Of a DNA stretch of 64,000 nt, positions 23,351 through 33,562 are shown in pieces; within the stretch, counting starts at the first letter, position 1, and each line of letters begins with the position of its first letter. The stretch covers positions 13,516,001 through 13,580,000 of the forward strand of contig OX442319.1 of assembly GCA_949358305.1 (NCBI GenBank), given 5' to 3'. The DNA comes from Strigamia acuminata. Its lineage: Eukaryota; Arthropoda; Chilopoda; Geophilomorpha; Linotaeniidae. Position numbers and translations under genes: made by a program. A model generated the notes under the pieces. It ran no database searches and was not told where the DNA came from. It saw nothing but the letters and a program-made list of their open reading frames with translations.

Positions 23351-23612
23351 ATTATCCACAAATTTTACACATTTTTAACAAATTTGAGATATTTCCGACC
23401 AATTTCCACAATCACACCAACAAATCTCCCCGATTCCCCATCTCTCAACTCCGCAAACCTCCATCTTCAACCACCCGCCACTCCAAAAAAACCCACAAAA
23501 TCACAAATAAATAAAAAATAAACTCATCCAACACACTCCATCCATCCACTCACTCACACACCCCAAAACAAAAAACATTACAACTATCAACCATTAAAAA
23601 AACAAAAAACCC

Positions 23613-26600
23613 TCATATATAACTCTCGTGATTCTGCTGCCACAAATCCAAACTAATCCGAACATTCGACCCCGACGGACTCGTATGTGCTCGTGTCCTC
23701 CGCGCTTCCACGCCCACACACTCGCGCGGCAACGACAACCTCGACCGATGCTTCCTCTCGCCCGTCTCCGAACACACCGAAGCCGATCTCGCGTGTCTCG
23801 CCGCTGCCGGCTGATGCAGTACATTCAAATAATAATTCGCCGTTGACGACGAACACGACGAAGAGGTCGACGGCGTCTCGTCCACCCCGTACCTCGCCGG
23901 CGACGCCGGACTGCTCAAACTGCTGCCAAAACTCGCCCGACTACTGCACGTCGTGCTGCCCAAACTGCCGCTATTCGCCCGCTCCGCCGACGCCCCGCCG
24001 ACCGCCGCGCCCGCTCGCTCCTCCGACGACGACGCGGCGATGGCTATGGGCTCGCTGACCACCGCTCCGCCGTCCTCCGTTCTACGCTTCAGTTTGTGTC
24101 CGGCTTTTCTCTTCCGCCCCATCTTCTCCTTCAACTCGCACAACGTCCGATCCAGCGAACTCGCTTTGTGTCCACCGCCCGCCTCCTCCGAACGAACGTT
24201 TTTGCCTCTCAGAAAGTTGTAGTCGAACGAACTCGAGTCGCTGCTCGTCAAACTGTCCGTCCGACCGTCAAAAGTTGGCGAAGAGCTGCTCGAAGACTCG
24301 CCGGCATCGCCCAACCAATCGCCGGCGCTGTAAGCACCCCTGTGGCGCCCCTCGGTGGTCAGAGGAACCTGCAGACTCCGCCGTTTGCAGTCGGCCGCCT
24401 CGTCGCCGCTCGGACGACGCCACGAGTCGAGGACGTCGCTGTACGAGCGTCTTTTTGCTCTCCCAAAATCCTCCCCACCAACGGCGCGCGCGTTTTCGTC
24501 GAAAGCCGCCAGGTTGCTGACCCGGTGCTCGGTCCAGCCGCCGGCGTCCTCGTACTTGGCGTCGGCGCGCAACACCAGGTCCTCGTTGAGGTTGAGCTCG
24601 CTCTGCGAGCTCAGACTGGACATGCTGCCCACTACGTTCATGCGGTGTTGCGGCAGCGAAGGGTTGCCGTCTTCGCTGCGGACGGTCTCCTGGCCTAGGT
24701 CGTTCATTTCGAAGTTGTTGGCATGCAGGGAGACGCTGCTGAGGCTGGGGAGGCGGATGGGGAGGCCGGTGGCGGGGGTGCACACGTGGGGGGTTAGAGG
24801 TGGGGCGGGGTAGTTGGTGACGGCTTCGTAAGGCGGCGGGGCTTCACCTTGCGGGAAGTAGGATTCCGGGGGCTTCCAGAAGGTGTAAGGCGGAGGGGGG
24901 TCTTCGAAGAAGCCAAAGTCCACGTGATCGCGGTCGCGGAAGTAGCCAACGGTGTTGTCGTCGTCGGTGGTGAAGCGGTGGTTGGGGCACGGCCCGCGAC
25001 TTAGGTGGTTGTTGTTGATACCTGGGGAGGTGGATGGTGGTTGAGGTTAAGCTGCATGGGGGCAGTTGGTTTGCGAACAGTTTGGTTTTTGGCAGATGGC
25101 GTAGTGGCGGCGTAGTGACCGTCAATTTCAGGGCCAGCTCTCTGTAGGATCGTGCAGGGCAGCCGTACCAGGCGCATGTATACAAACTAGACTTTTGACC
25201 GATACCGGTATCGGCTATCGGCTGATATTTCGGTATTCACCGATATCGAATCCGATATTTTTTTGCGTGGCCGACACCGATATTGCCAAGTTACAAACAC
25301 CATACAAAATCTTAAACGGGCTTTGTTAGGTACTGATCGAGCTTGAGCCGGGCCTGCCAAATCTTCTCAAATTTCTCAGTTAAAATGGGAAATTGTGAAT
25401 CAAGAGATCGAAAGATCGATCGTTTTTATTTCTTTTATTTTTGGTGTCGCCAAAATATTGTTTGCTTGCTTCTTGCCAAACTGATCGCAAATTGTCATGA
25501 CAATTTTAATTTGATCTTACGTCTAATCATGAGTAGCAGTCGCCTTTGCCTCAACCTGTGGATCATGAATAAGAGCAAAGCCAGGACGAGAAACGATGTG
25601 ACCGTGCTGGCTACCAACCGCAATCCGAGATTGGCCGTGTTTAAACCGCCATTTTCTGAAAATAAAAACTCAAATTTAATTTCTAATATCACCAGAAAAA
25701 TACAAATTTATAAACTAAAACAAAGACCTTCCTTGAGTCTAAAAAAATATTTTAAAATTTATCATTTTTTCACATAATTAGTCCAATTTTCTGTCTACAA
25801 ATGACATTTTTAACCCAACAGCAGCATTTATTGTCTACAAAATGCAATTTTGGTCTAAAAATTGAATTTTTTTTGGTCTAAAAAGTGTATTTTTGGTCTA
25901 AAAAGTGTATTTTTGGTCTAAAAAGTGTATTTATGGTCTAAAAAGTGTATTTTTGGTCTAAAAAGTGTATTTTTGGTCTAAAAAGTGTATTTTTGGTCTA
26001 AAAAGTGTAAAGTGCGTAATTGCATAAATAATTTAACGTCACCTTTGGTTCCTATAGTCGTGACATTAGATAATGGAGGGACATCTGAGTCGACTCCATT
26101 TTTGCACATAAATTCACAACATTTGTCGTCTGCCAGCTGGGAATTGAGGCAGTCCTTTGGCGGTGAGCAAAGTATGGCGGTGCACATTTCCGCTTGTCCA
26201 TTCTGGCAGGTGCACGTGGTGCACGGGTCGTAACCCAATGGAATGAACCGTTGCCCGCTCGTCACCACTTCCTTCTTGAAATTTGTGCAATTGCTCTTAA
26301 CCATGGCTGAAATCAACAAACCAAACACGATTCATTATATTTTATAATATTAAAATAAATAAAAACACTCCGTAATAAATAATAATCACAAAATGCATGA
26401 AATTAATGTTAAATTTATACAAATCCACTGTGGAAATGCACAAAATGCATCAAAAATCATCTGAATTATTATTGAACGTACAATAATTTAACCAGTGCCC
26501 ACAGTGCACCAAAATTTACGTTAAATCATTTAAAATATTTAAAAATGCATAAAATTGCATCAAATTTAACACAAACTCACTCCAAATGTCACCAATATTC

Positions 26601-27395
26601 AAGGAAGACTTTCAAAATTCAACAAATTGCATCAAAATACAGCAAATTGCATAAAAATCAATAAAAACTCACAAAATTGCATCAAAAATGAGAAAAAGCG
26701 ACTCAAATTGCATCAATAATGCTTCAAAATCCAACAAATTGCATAAAATTCACCAATAGATACACCAAAATACACCAAAATACATCAAATTGCATCAAAA
26801 TCAATAAAAAGTTACAAAATAGTATAAAAATGACAAAAATTCATTCAAAATGAACAAAATTGTATTAAAAATGACCAAAAAACAATCCGAATGCACAAAA
26901 TTGCATCAAAATAATATAAAGCCACTCAAAATGCATCAAAAATGCATCAAAATAAAGAAAAGGTCACACAAAATGGATCAAATATCATCAATTTACAAAA
27001 AAATCTCCAACACATCAAATTTCATCAAAATTAACATAAATACATTATTAAAAAAATCACTCAGATAGAATCTCCAAATCTCAACGTCAAAACAACAATC
27101 CATTCATCCATCCACCATTTACTTGGAAAACAAGCGAAAACAATGCGATTTTCCTCCCAAAATCTTCATCCCGCCGTCCGTAAATCCTTATTTCTATCAT
27201 CCGACGAAACAAAAGAAAACCATTAACAACACCGAACACAAATTCCACACAATCTATTCCAGAATTACCTCCAAACGATCGTCTAGTGCTCACCCGGGCT
27301 GCAACAAACATCAAAACATTTCACCGTTACATCGTTTTACCTTGGATAGTCATCGCGAGCATCAAGTACGGTACCGCCAACCCCAGCAGGAACAT
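23613..27395 (-). CDS. DGCR2/IDD-like membrane protein (VWC domain, PY-rich tail)
   Basis: Exons 27341-27395, 26043-26306, 25521-25655 and 23613-25021 give 620 aa; all three introns are in phase 1. Exon 1 is a signal peptide (MFLLGLAVPYLMLAM). Exon 2 holds one von Willebrand factor C domain (residues about 24-90; DPCTTCTCQNG, MCTAILCSPPKDC, CCEFMC). Exon 3 holds the transmembrane helix (VASTVTSFLVLALLLFMIH) with a basic stop-transfer RLRQRR. Exon 4 is a cytoplasmic tail of about 470 aa starting with DPPPPYTF and APPPYEAV (WW-domain ligands) and continuing Ser/Pro/Arg-rich. The layout fits the C-terminal half of DGCR2/IDD, but the LDL-receptor A and C-type lectin domains of vertebrate DGCR2 are absent, so other VWC/TM adaptors are possible. 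The GC-rich long exon gives many false ORFs on other frames. Confidence 0.75.
25865..26012. repeat. 20-bp minisatellite AAAAAGTGTATTTTTGGTCT, intron 2
   Basis: About seven copies end within about 30 bp of the splice donor of the VWC exon. Confidence 0.9.
26307..27340. other. Intron 1 of the DGCR2-like gene
   Basis: Degenerate GCATCAAAAT / AAATTGCATCAAA repeats at about 26390-27060. No exon seen. Some shadow ORFs cross it. Confidence 0.6.
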
Positions 27396-28143
27396 CCCGA
27401 ATTTCTCCAATCACGTCATTGTTTTCTCACTTTCCCTTCGTTCTAACTGCATTTTCCTCACTCAATGTACAATGTGTCCACAAACACGGTTATTGATGCC
27501 TCATATTCCTCATCAATACATCAACACAGCAGAATGGCCGACGGGAATCCCCGATATTTGTTTGAGATTCCACGAGATTCTACAGTCAAGTATAGGTAAC
27601 AGCAAAGAATATTTTCTGGTTTTGAATATAAAATCAAAACTAACTAATTCAAAACATTGGAGCCCTGCACTAACTCTTTTGTAGACCCCACATGATCACA
27701 AATTAAAAAATAAATAAGATTTTTTTAAATTTCTAAGGCGCTTGGTTTCACAGACTTCTATTTAGTGGATTAATCAATAGATGGCACTGTAAACTTCCCA
27801 AAAAATATTTTGGGCTATCTTATACTAGGTGCGTTCAATTCTAAATGGTTTTCCCCGTTTTCGTCGTTTTCCTCGTTTTTGCCGTTTTCCAACACCGGAT
27901 GTAGACGTTTTTAATCAGTTTTTCACAATTTGAAATTAAATGCACCTAATAATTCCTAAATAAATAATCATGATTAATGGACTATTGACAGTCGAGCCGG
28001 GCGCTGATGCGGCACAATGTGTGCAAACATCCACACAAATATTTCGCCAGATCAGCTCCCAACTCAACTCTCAATCCATTAATCATTTATGGATCGCATA
28101 AAAACACCCAGACTTCCTCAAAATCCCAATTACACGCACCACC
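27396..28143. promoter_or_regulatory. Divergent intergenic region (DGCR2-like / NlpC gene)
   Basis: 748 bp between two divergent start codons, so both promoters should be here. A CATAAAAACAC element at about 28098 could serve as TATA for the plus-strand gene. A 123-bp inverted-repeat element (27826-27948) sits in it. Confidence 0.5.
27826..27948. mobile_element. Short MITE with TAGGTGC ends
   Basis: The ends TAGGTGCGTTCAATT and AATTAAATGCACCTA are inverted repeats. A 67-bp relative with the same ends lies at 33254-33320. The first copy has a CGTTTTC-rich interior. Confidence 0.65.
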
Positions 28144-28833
28144 ATGATGAAATACCTCGCATTTCTCCAGTATCTACTTCTCCAGTTCACCGTGACGTCA
28201 TCGATCGACTGCGATGACGTCATACGGCGTGCCACCAACTGGGCCGAGCGCGCAATCCCCTACTCCATGACCGCAACCACCACGGCACCGGACGGTGCAC
28301 GGTACCGCACCGACTGCAGCGGATACGTTTCGATGGCGTGGAAACTACCGTCCAGTTTGACCACCGTCACATTACCGAGCGTAGCCAATAAAATAGCGAA
28401 GGACGATTTACGCCGAGGGGATATCATCTTGAAAGGTCCTCCAAAACCCGGCCAGGTCGGCCACGTGGTCATTTTCGAGAGATGGGCCACCGACAATCGC
28501 AATTCGTACTGGGGATATGAACAGACACCGCCGAAAACCATTCACCGGATCATCAGTTACCCCTATTTCGGTCGGAGTGGGTATGTCCCATTTCGGTTTA
28601 AAAGCATCACATGCACTGGTGCTGGTACTGGCAGTACTGGTGGCTCTGCTGGGTGTTCCTGCTGCAAGGGAAATGCGCTGGGAGAGTTCTGCGGACACGA
28701 GTTGTGTGGGAATTGTTTGGCTAATAATATTTACGGTTGTAATGTGAAGGATGCGTCGCCGTCGATCCAGTATGGCGCTTGCTCGAAAGGGTGCACCGGG
28801 TCGAGTAATTCGCGTGCAAAATGCAATAAATGA
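28144..28833 (+). CDS. Secreted NlpC/P60-type hydrolase with Cys-rich tail
   Basis: A single uninterrupted exon encodes 229 aa. Residues 1-20 form a signal peptide (LAFLQYLLLQFTV core). Residues 22-150 match the NlpC/P60 papain-like fold of bacterial cell-wall endopeptidases: catalytic Cys58 in TDCSGYVSMAW, then the LRRGDIIL turn and His107 in GQVGHVVIF; a polar third residue may be Glu126. Residues 157-229 are a Gly/Ser linker plus a tail with eleven Cys (CSCC, FCGHELCGNC, CSKGC). The likely role is extracellular cleavage of peptidoglycan stem peptides in defence or digestion, inferred from family. An AATAAA signal lies at 28848. The bacterial-type domain and lack of introns, in a region where other genes have many, suggest ancient horizontal acquisition. 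The tail is eukaryote-like. Confidence 0.85.
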   Translation: MMKYLAFLQYLLLQFTVTSSIDCDDVIRRATNWAERAIPYSMTATTTAPDGARYRTDCSGYVSMAWKLPSSLTTVTLPSVANKIAKDDLRRGDIILKGPPKPGQVGHVVIFERWATDNRNSYWGYEQTPPKTIHRIISYPYFGRSGYVPFRFKSITCTGAGTGSTGGSAGCSCCKGNALGEFCGHELCGNCLANNIYGCNVKDASPSIQYGACSKGCTGSSNSRAKCNK

Positions 28834-28949
28834 TGCGTGATTTGTGGAATAAAATTTGTTTGAAAAGTGATTTGCCTGAAAATGGAATTATTTTGACTAA
28901 TTTGGTGCCCAGAAATGAATTTGTTTACCTGTTTCTGTCTAAAATTGAA

Positions 28950-29210
28950 TCGGAGCCAGGGGAGAACCATGCAGCGTTTGGACGCCATTCACGATTAAGT
29001 ACAAACACAGAGAACATACAGTTTGCGATTATACTGTCTTTATTGCCGTAGTCGCCTAGGGGTTGTGCGTTCACCTGTATTGCCTAGGTTGTTGGCTGTT
29101 GCCCTACAGCAGCCCAACCCAGACAAACCGCTGACCACATGGTCGAAAACCCCATGGGCAGTGTGGTCGTAATAACTTGTCCTGCCGTGCATTGCAACCT
29201 CGCCTCTTAT
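28950..29210. repeat. Interspersed repeat R, split by the copia insertion
   Basis: GGGGAGAACCATGCAGCG, ACGCCATTCACGATTAAG and CTTTATTGCCG match the copies at 8.1 and 14.8 kb. Related sequence (TTTTGCCACAGACTTATCCC, GAGCTGCTGAGGATCACC) resumes at about 33165, after the retrotransposon. Confidence 0.6.
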
Positions 29211-29426
29211 TGTTGGACATATGTGTGTCGGCCGCCAATACGTCGCGAGAGGGCGCTCGGACGTTCCGCGCCTGTCGCTGATACGTCCAAGAAACGTCCA
29301 TTCTGTAACAGCCAATCATGGCTAAGTGTCATCATATTTAACCTGTGAATTGTTCTAAATAAAATCACTTGTATTTCTTTAACCCTACGATGATGTTGCA
29401 TTATTTCAACCACACGATTTCCAACA
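29211..29426 (+). repeat. 5' LTR
   Basis: It starts TGTTGGACATATG and ends ATTTCCAACA (inverted TGTTGG/CCAACA tips). AATAAA at about 29359 lies near the R region. I saw no difference from the 3' LTR by eye. Confidence 0.95.
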
Positions 29427-29428
29427 AA

Positions 29429-29438
29429 TGGTAGCAGA
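29429..29438 (+). other. Primer-binding site, initiator tRNA-Met type
   Basis: TGGTAGCAGA, 2 bp after the 5' LTR, is complementary to the 3' end of animal initiator tRNA-Met (TCTGCTACCA). Confidence 0.7.
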
Positions 29439-29581
29439 TGAACGGTTAACAATCCACCGACGACGTTAAAGATACCTGACGATTACAAGTCAAAACACGA
29501 GGCGTACAAACTCGAAGAAGAAAAGACGAGCAGTAAAAGTCTGAAAATTTTGAGCGAGCACGTGTTTTTTGAGAAAACGAC

Positions 29582-32500
29582 ATGACGGATTCAACGACGA
29601 AAATCCGCAACCAGATAGAATTGTTACACGACGGTAACTATTTGCTGTGGTCCAAACGAGTAAAGGCCGCACTCAATGAACGAGATTTGTGGGACACCGC
29701 GATCGAAGAGACGGAGCCCAAACGACCAGTTAAGGGAGAGGCGACCCACGATGAGGACGAGAAAACGTGGAAAACGTGGCGGAAGAGCAACAACGCCGCG
29801 AAGGGAATACTGATCGGAACCCTAAACGATGAGCAGGTACTACGTTACGACGACGCATTAACCGCTAAACAACTTTGGGACGACATAAAGAAAAATATGG
29901 AGATCGATACAACAGATCTCCAGTACGAGTGCTTGGACGAGTTGCTGCGCCTCAAAATGACCGCGAAAGAGACAATAGACCAGTACGTAAACCGAGTCGA
30001 GGCACTGAGAACTAAATGCGCCTCGTACGGAGGGGATATAAAGGAAACTCAGGCCAAATACGCGATATTAAGGGGATTGCGAGAAGAATTCGACGCCACG
30101 GCCGAGGGCATCAGAGCAAATAAAACGACTACACTACAAGATGCGCGAAAAATTTTGAGATCACGTGAAACGCAGAACAACATAAAAATCGAAGGAAGCG
30201 CGGACGTCGCGTACAGAGCGGATGGCCGGAAGAAGTTTGAAAAACGTGAAGTCACGAGGAAGTGTTATAATTGTAACAAACCTGGACACATGGCGAGTGA
30301 TTGCAAAAACCCAATTTTCTGCTTCAACTGCGAAGGGAGCGGGCACAAGGCGTCAGCTTGCACAAAACCAAAGAGAGAGAGAACGAATACCAAACGTGCC
30401 ACATTCAAGCGGAACCTGGAACCCGAAGGAAACTTGTGCGCGACTGAAATTTCGACACCTACGGAAGCCGTGAGGAAAGAATATCGATTCCCAAGATCCG
30501 ACGACGGCAATACGTGGAGCGGCGCTGACGGACGCACGTGGCACGACGCCGATGAACAAAAAGAAGAATGCCACATCGTGGACGACAATGAGAAGAGCGA
30601 AGACGACGACGCGGAGAAGGAAAACGATGATGCGGAGGACGAAGACGACGATACGTGGAACAACGACGATGATAGAAGAAGAGATAAAATCCGATTCAGA
30701 TTTAACGTTTTTGGCGATTATGAAATAGACGACGAATATGATCCAGATTACGAAGAAGACGATGACGAATTTGAAGAGAACGACGAAGAAATTGGCGAGA
30801 CGAACGTAAAAATTGACGAGACGAACGTAAAAATTGGCGAGACGAACGTAAAAATTGGCGAGACGAACGTAAAAATTGACGAGACGAACGTAAAAATTGG
30901 CGAGACGAACGTAAAAATTGACGAGACGAACGTAAAAATTGGCGAGACGAACGTAAAAATTGGCGAGACAAACGTAAAAATCATCGAGAAAAACGAAGAA
31001 TCGGATGATTTTGAAAACAAGAATGCCAAACTTGATTCAAAACGAGCGGACATTGCTGCGGAGCGAGCGGAAGTAGATGCGAAACTAGAAGAAATTAATG
31101 CAAAGTTAGCAAAGCTTGACGAGAAACTTGGCGAATTCGACGTAAAAGAAGCTAGATTGGATGCGAAATTGGCTAGATTTGTCGTAAAATTACAAGAGTC
31201 TGACGTAAACGAGTTGAATGAATCGGTACCGTGCAGAAAAACGCAAGTCGGGAATTTTTTCGAAACAAAACCAGACGAGTCCGATGCGAAATTAAACAAG
31301 TTTAAAGCGGAGATTTCCGAATTCGATGCGCAACACAAGTCGACACCTGAAGTAGATCCTGATGCTTTACTCGGAAACGACGAATCCGTGACCGAAAATC
31401 AAGAGGAGAACGAGGAACGAAATGTAAAATTCGACGAGAACGAGTTGGGCGCGCCGATGCTACGCAGTGAAGCCGATACCGCGAAGCAACCCGAATACAC
31501 CGACTTGGAGATCGAATCTGAAATCAAGACGAGTTCTGACGAAGAAAAATTCAAGCACGCAGATGAAAATGACGAAATAATAGACGGGAATCGAGAGGAG
31601 AACGCGCAAGATGAAATCCAAAGCGACGAGGAAGCCGAACCGCTACCGCCCACTCAACGACGCGCGCCGAGAGCCACGATGGCAGAGTGCCAAGTTCAAA
31701 ATCTCGCAGAAAAAACGGCGAGCGAAGAAGAACTAATGCGAATAAAATCAAGAGCGATGGCCAACGTATCGGAAGAAATCGAACCCTACTACGACGAAAT
31801 GGAACCGATTAAATCCGAGGAGTGGATGGACGAGGAGATGAAGTTGATGTCAAAACAATTTCGGAGTGCGAAGAAAGCCGTGAATTCGATCGAGTCTTGG
31901 GGACGAATGAAGAAGATAGAAGACAAGATCGAGACCGAGCGTGAACAAGTTACAAGTTCAATGGCCAGTATTTCGAAAGGGATCGAAGCGGTACACTCGA
32001 TTGGTTCCGACAGGGTTGGGCCGAGTTCGAACGAAAATCAAGTGTGCAATTACAAAGTAAACAACGGTGAGAGGAGTGACGACGACTGCGACACATGGAG
32101 CAAGGACGTACGCACGAGGAGCGACTTGGGAAGTGAAAGGGTCGAATCCAACGCAAAGCACGACGTTTTGGACGCAGAATACAAGATCGAGCGCGACGAC
32201 AATCAAAAACGTAGTAAATTCGTGCTTGACCAAGATGGGCCCGACGACAAGACACAAGACGAGTTTAATGCGGGATTGGATAGACTCGACAAAATTTCCA
32301 AGAACGATGGAGAAGGACGCGATTTACAAGCTGCAAGCCTGGAAGAGAAGATCGGTGCAGACTTACAAAGTTCAAAGTACGATGGAATCGGCGTGAGACA
32401 CGACGAAGATGGTGGGAATTACGATTCGGTCAAATTGCTCCTACACGAAGAAAGCAAACGCGAAATTTTCGAGAGCAAAGACGTGACCCCAAATGGTAAA

Positions 32501-32722
32501 ATCAGAACGAATCGCAAAAAGAAGAAAAAACGCAGACGCCGAAAATACGGGAAAACACCGATAGTCGACAACAGCCACGAGGAAAGCGCGAATCACGAAA
32601 AGAAAGCTGTGCGGAGTAAGACAGAAGATTTTATTACAAAAATAAAAAACCAGCAAGGGAATGCGAAGAAGTTTTCGAACGCGGATGGCAAGATTGAGAG
32701 GAATCGAATTTGTAAAGTGTAA
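29582..32722 (+). CDS. gag: Copia-type Gag polyprotein with long acidic extension
   Basis: 1046 aa. Residues 1-195 match the UBN2/DUF4219 capsid-like Gag of copia elements (LLHDGNYLLWSKRVKAAL; ...LWDDIKKN...; LLRLKMTAKETIDQYVNRVE). Two CCHC zinc knuckles follow: Cys228-Cys231-His236-Cys241 and Cys247-Cys250-His255-Cys260. Residues about 320-1046 have no enzymatic motif: a very acidic stretch (ENDDAEDEDDDTWNND), a 7-residue repeat of the type ETNVKIG/D (21-bp units, 30780-30980), long charged coiled-coil-like segments, and a basic C-terminal patch (NRKKKKKRRRRKYG) that could act as a nuclear signal. Where copia has protease and integrase there is only this low-complexity domain. The frame is intact from ATG to TAA. 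The role is packaging of element RNA; the tail function is unknown. Confidence 0.9.
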   Translation: MTDSTTKIRNQIELLHDGNYLLWSKRVKAALNERDLWDTAIEETEPKRPVKGEATHDEDEKTWKTWRKSNNAAKGILIGTLNDEQVLRYDDALTAKQLWDDIKKNMEIDTTDLQYECLDELLRLKMTAKETIDQYVNRVEALRTKCASYGGDIKETQAKYAILRGLREEFDATAEGIRANKTTTLQDARKILRSRETQNNIKIEGSADVAYRADGRKKFEKREVTRKCYNCNKPGHMASDCKNPIFCFNCEGSGHKASACTKPKRERTNTKRATFKRNLEPEGNLCATEISTPTEAVRKEYRFPRSDDGNTWSGADGRTWHDADEQKEECHIVDDNEKSEDDDAEKENDDAEDEDDDTWNNDDDRRRDKIRFRFNVFGDYEIDDEYDPDYEEDDDEFEENDEEIGETNVKIDETNVKIGETNVKIGETNVKIDETNVKIGETNVKIDETNVKIGETNVKIGETNVKIIEKNEESDDFENKNAKLDSKRADIAAERAEVDAKLEEINAKLAKLDEKLGEFDVKEARLDAKLARFVVKLQESDVNELNESVPCRKTQVGNFFETKPDESDAKLNKFKAEISEFDAQHKSTPEVDPDALLGNDESVTENQEENEERNVKFDENELGAPMLRSEADTAKQPEYTDLEIESEIKTSSDEEKFKHADENDEIIDGNREENAQDEIQSDEEAEPLPPTQRRAPRATMAECQVQNLAEKTASEEELMRIKSRAMANVSEEIEPYYDEMEPIKSEEWMDEEMKLMSKQFRSAKKAVNSIESWGRMKKIEDKIETEREQVTSSMASISKGIEAVHSIGSDRVGPSSNENQVCNYKVNNGERSDDDCDTWSKDVRTRSDLGSERVESNAKHDVLDAEYKIERDDNQKRSKFVLDQDGPDDKTQDEFNAGLDRLDKISKNDGEGRDLQAASLEEKIGADLQSSKYDGIGVRHDEDGGNYDSVKLLLHEESKREIFESKDVTPNGKIRTNRKKKKKRRRRKYGKTPIVDNSHEESANHEKKAVRSKTEDFITKIKNQQGNAKKFSNADGKIERNRICKV

Positions 32723-32755
32723 TTAATTTGTATTAAGTGTGAGTATTGACGGTCC

Positions 32756-32767
32756 GAGAGGAGAATT
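32756..32767 (+). other. Polypurine tract
   Basis: GAGAGGAGAA lies directly before the 3' LTR; such tracts prime plus-strand DNA synthesis. Confidence 0.7.
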
Positions 32768-32983
32768 TGTTGGACATATGTGTGTCGGCCGCCAATACGT
32801 CGCGAGAGGGCGCTCGGACGTTCCGCGCCTGTCGCTGATACGTCCAAGAAACGTCCATTCTGTAACAGCCAATCATGGCTAAGTGTCATCATATTTAACC
32901 TGTGAATTGTTCTAAATAAAATCACTTGTATTTCTTTAACCCTACGATGATGTTGCATTATTTCAACCACACGATTTCCAACA
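32768..32983 (+). repeat. 3' LTR
   Basis: 216 bp, the same sequence as 29211-29426 by eye, followed at once by the CTTAT target duplication. Confidence 0.95.
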
Positions 32984-32988
32984 CTTAT

Positions 32989-33480
32989 TTCTATTACGAT
33001 CTTTGTATCGTCCATCTGCTACCAGGTTACTAATGTGTACCAGTATCGCGGTCCTTTTGGGCTGGCCCAAAGTACCGTGTACTGGTATCGCCGACTTTTG
33101 GGTCTTGTATTGTGTACCTGGACCTTCTTTTGGGTCCACACAGTACCGTGCCTAACACTGGATGTGGCGATTTTGCCACAGACTTATCCCTTGCAATGGG
33201 AATGAAACTCCGACGTTACGTCATAAGAGCTGCTGAGGATCACCTAGAGATAATAGGTGCATTCAATATCAATAAGGAGAAGTGACTTCTTTCACTTATT
33301 TGACTGATTGAATGCACCTAGTGTTGCCAACTGGTGTGAGTTTGTCACACAAAATCAGTGCAATGTCAATAGACAATGTCAATAAACTTTCTGTACCATT
33401 GTTAGGTTGGTTGCCGTTGACAATCGAGAAAGAATAAATTATTACGTTCAAAGTGGTCTCAAAGATCTCTATTCGATTAA
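32989..33480. other. Repeat-rich intergenic sequence upstream of gene F
   Basis: Imperfect GTACTGGTATCG / TTTTGGG repeats (33030-33160), a repeat R fragment (33165-33245) and a 67-bp MITE (33254-33320, ends TAGGTGCATTCAAT and ATTGAATGCACCTA). From about 33400 the sequence duplicates the region upstream of gene G. Confidence 0.6.
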
Positions 33481-33562
33481 GGTAAAAGCTAAATCGAAAT
33501 TGTACACAAAATGAGACTAATGGCTAATTCATTGACTACGGTGTGTGTTTAGATTGAAGCGG

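Larger units (their letters stand above)
29211..32983 (+). mobile_element. Complete Gag-only LTR retrotransposon (copia-type)
   Basis: 3773 bp with two 216-bp LTRs that look identical, TG...CA ends and a perfect 5-bp target duplication CTTAT (29206-29210 and 32984-32988). In order it has a primer-binding site, one 1046-codon Gag ORF, a purine tract and the 3' LTR. There is no protease, integrase, reverse transcriptase or RNase H, and no room for them. It must depend on enzymes of another element. Identical LTRs and an intact ORF imply a recent insertion. Confidence 0.93.

Noticed and set aside
23687-24813. Several plus-strand ORFs of 80-200 aa
   Set aside because: Shadows of the GC-rich 1.4-kb last exon of the DGCR2-like gene, whose minus frame fits a conserved splice chain.
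25201-25300. CGATATCGG-rich stretch as a regulatory cluster
   Set aside because: It looks like a degenerate GATACCGGTATCGG simple repeat; nothing else supports function.
30265-31751. Minus-strand Ser/Phe-rich ORFs up to 196 aa
   Set aside because: Antisense of the Gag ORF; the composition mirrors its Glu/Lys codons.
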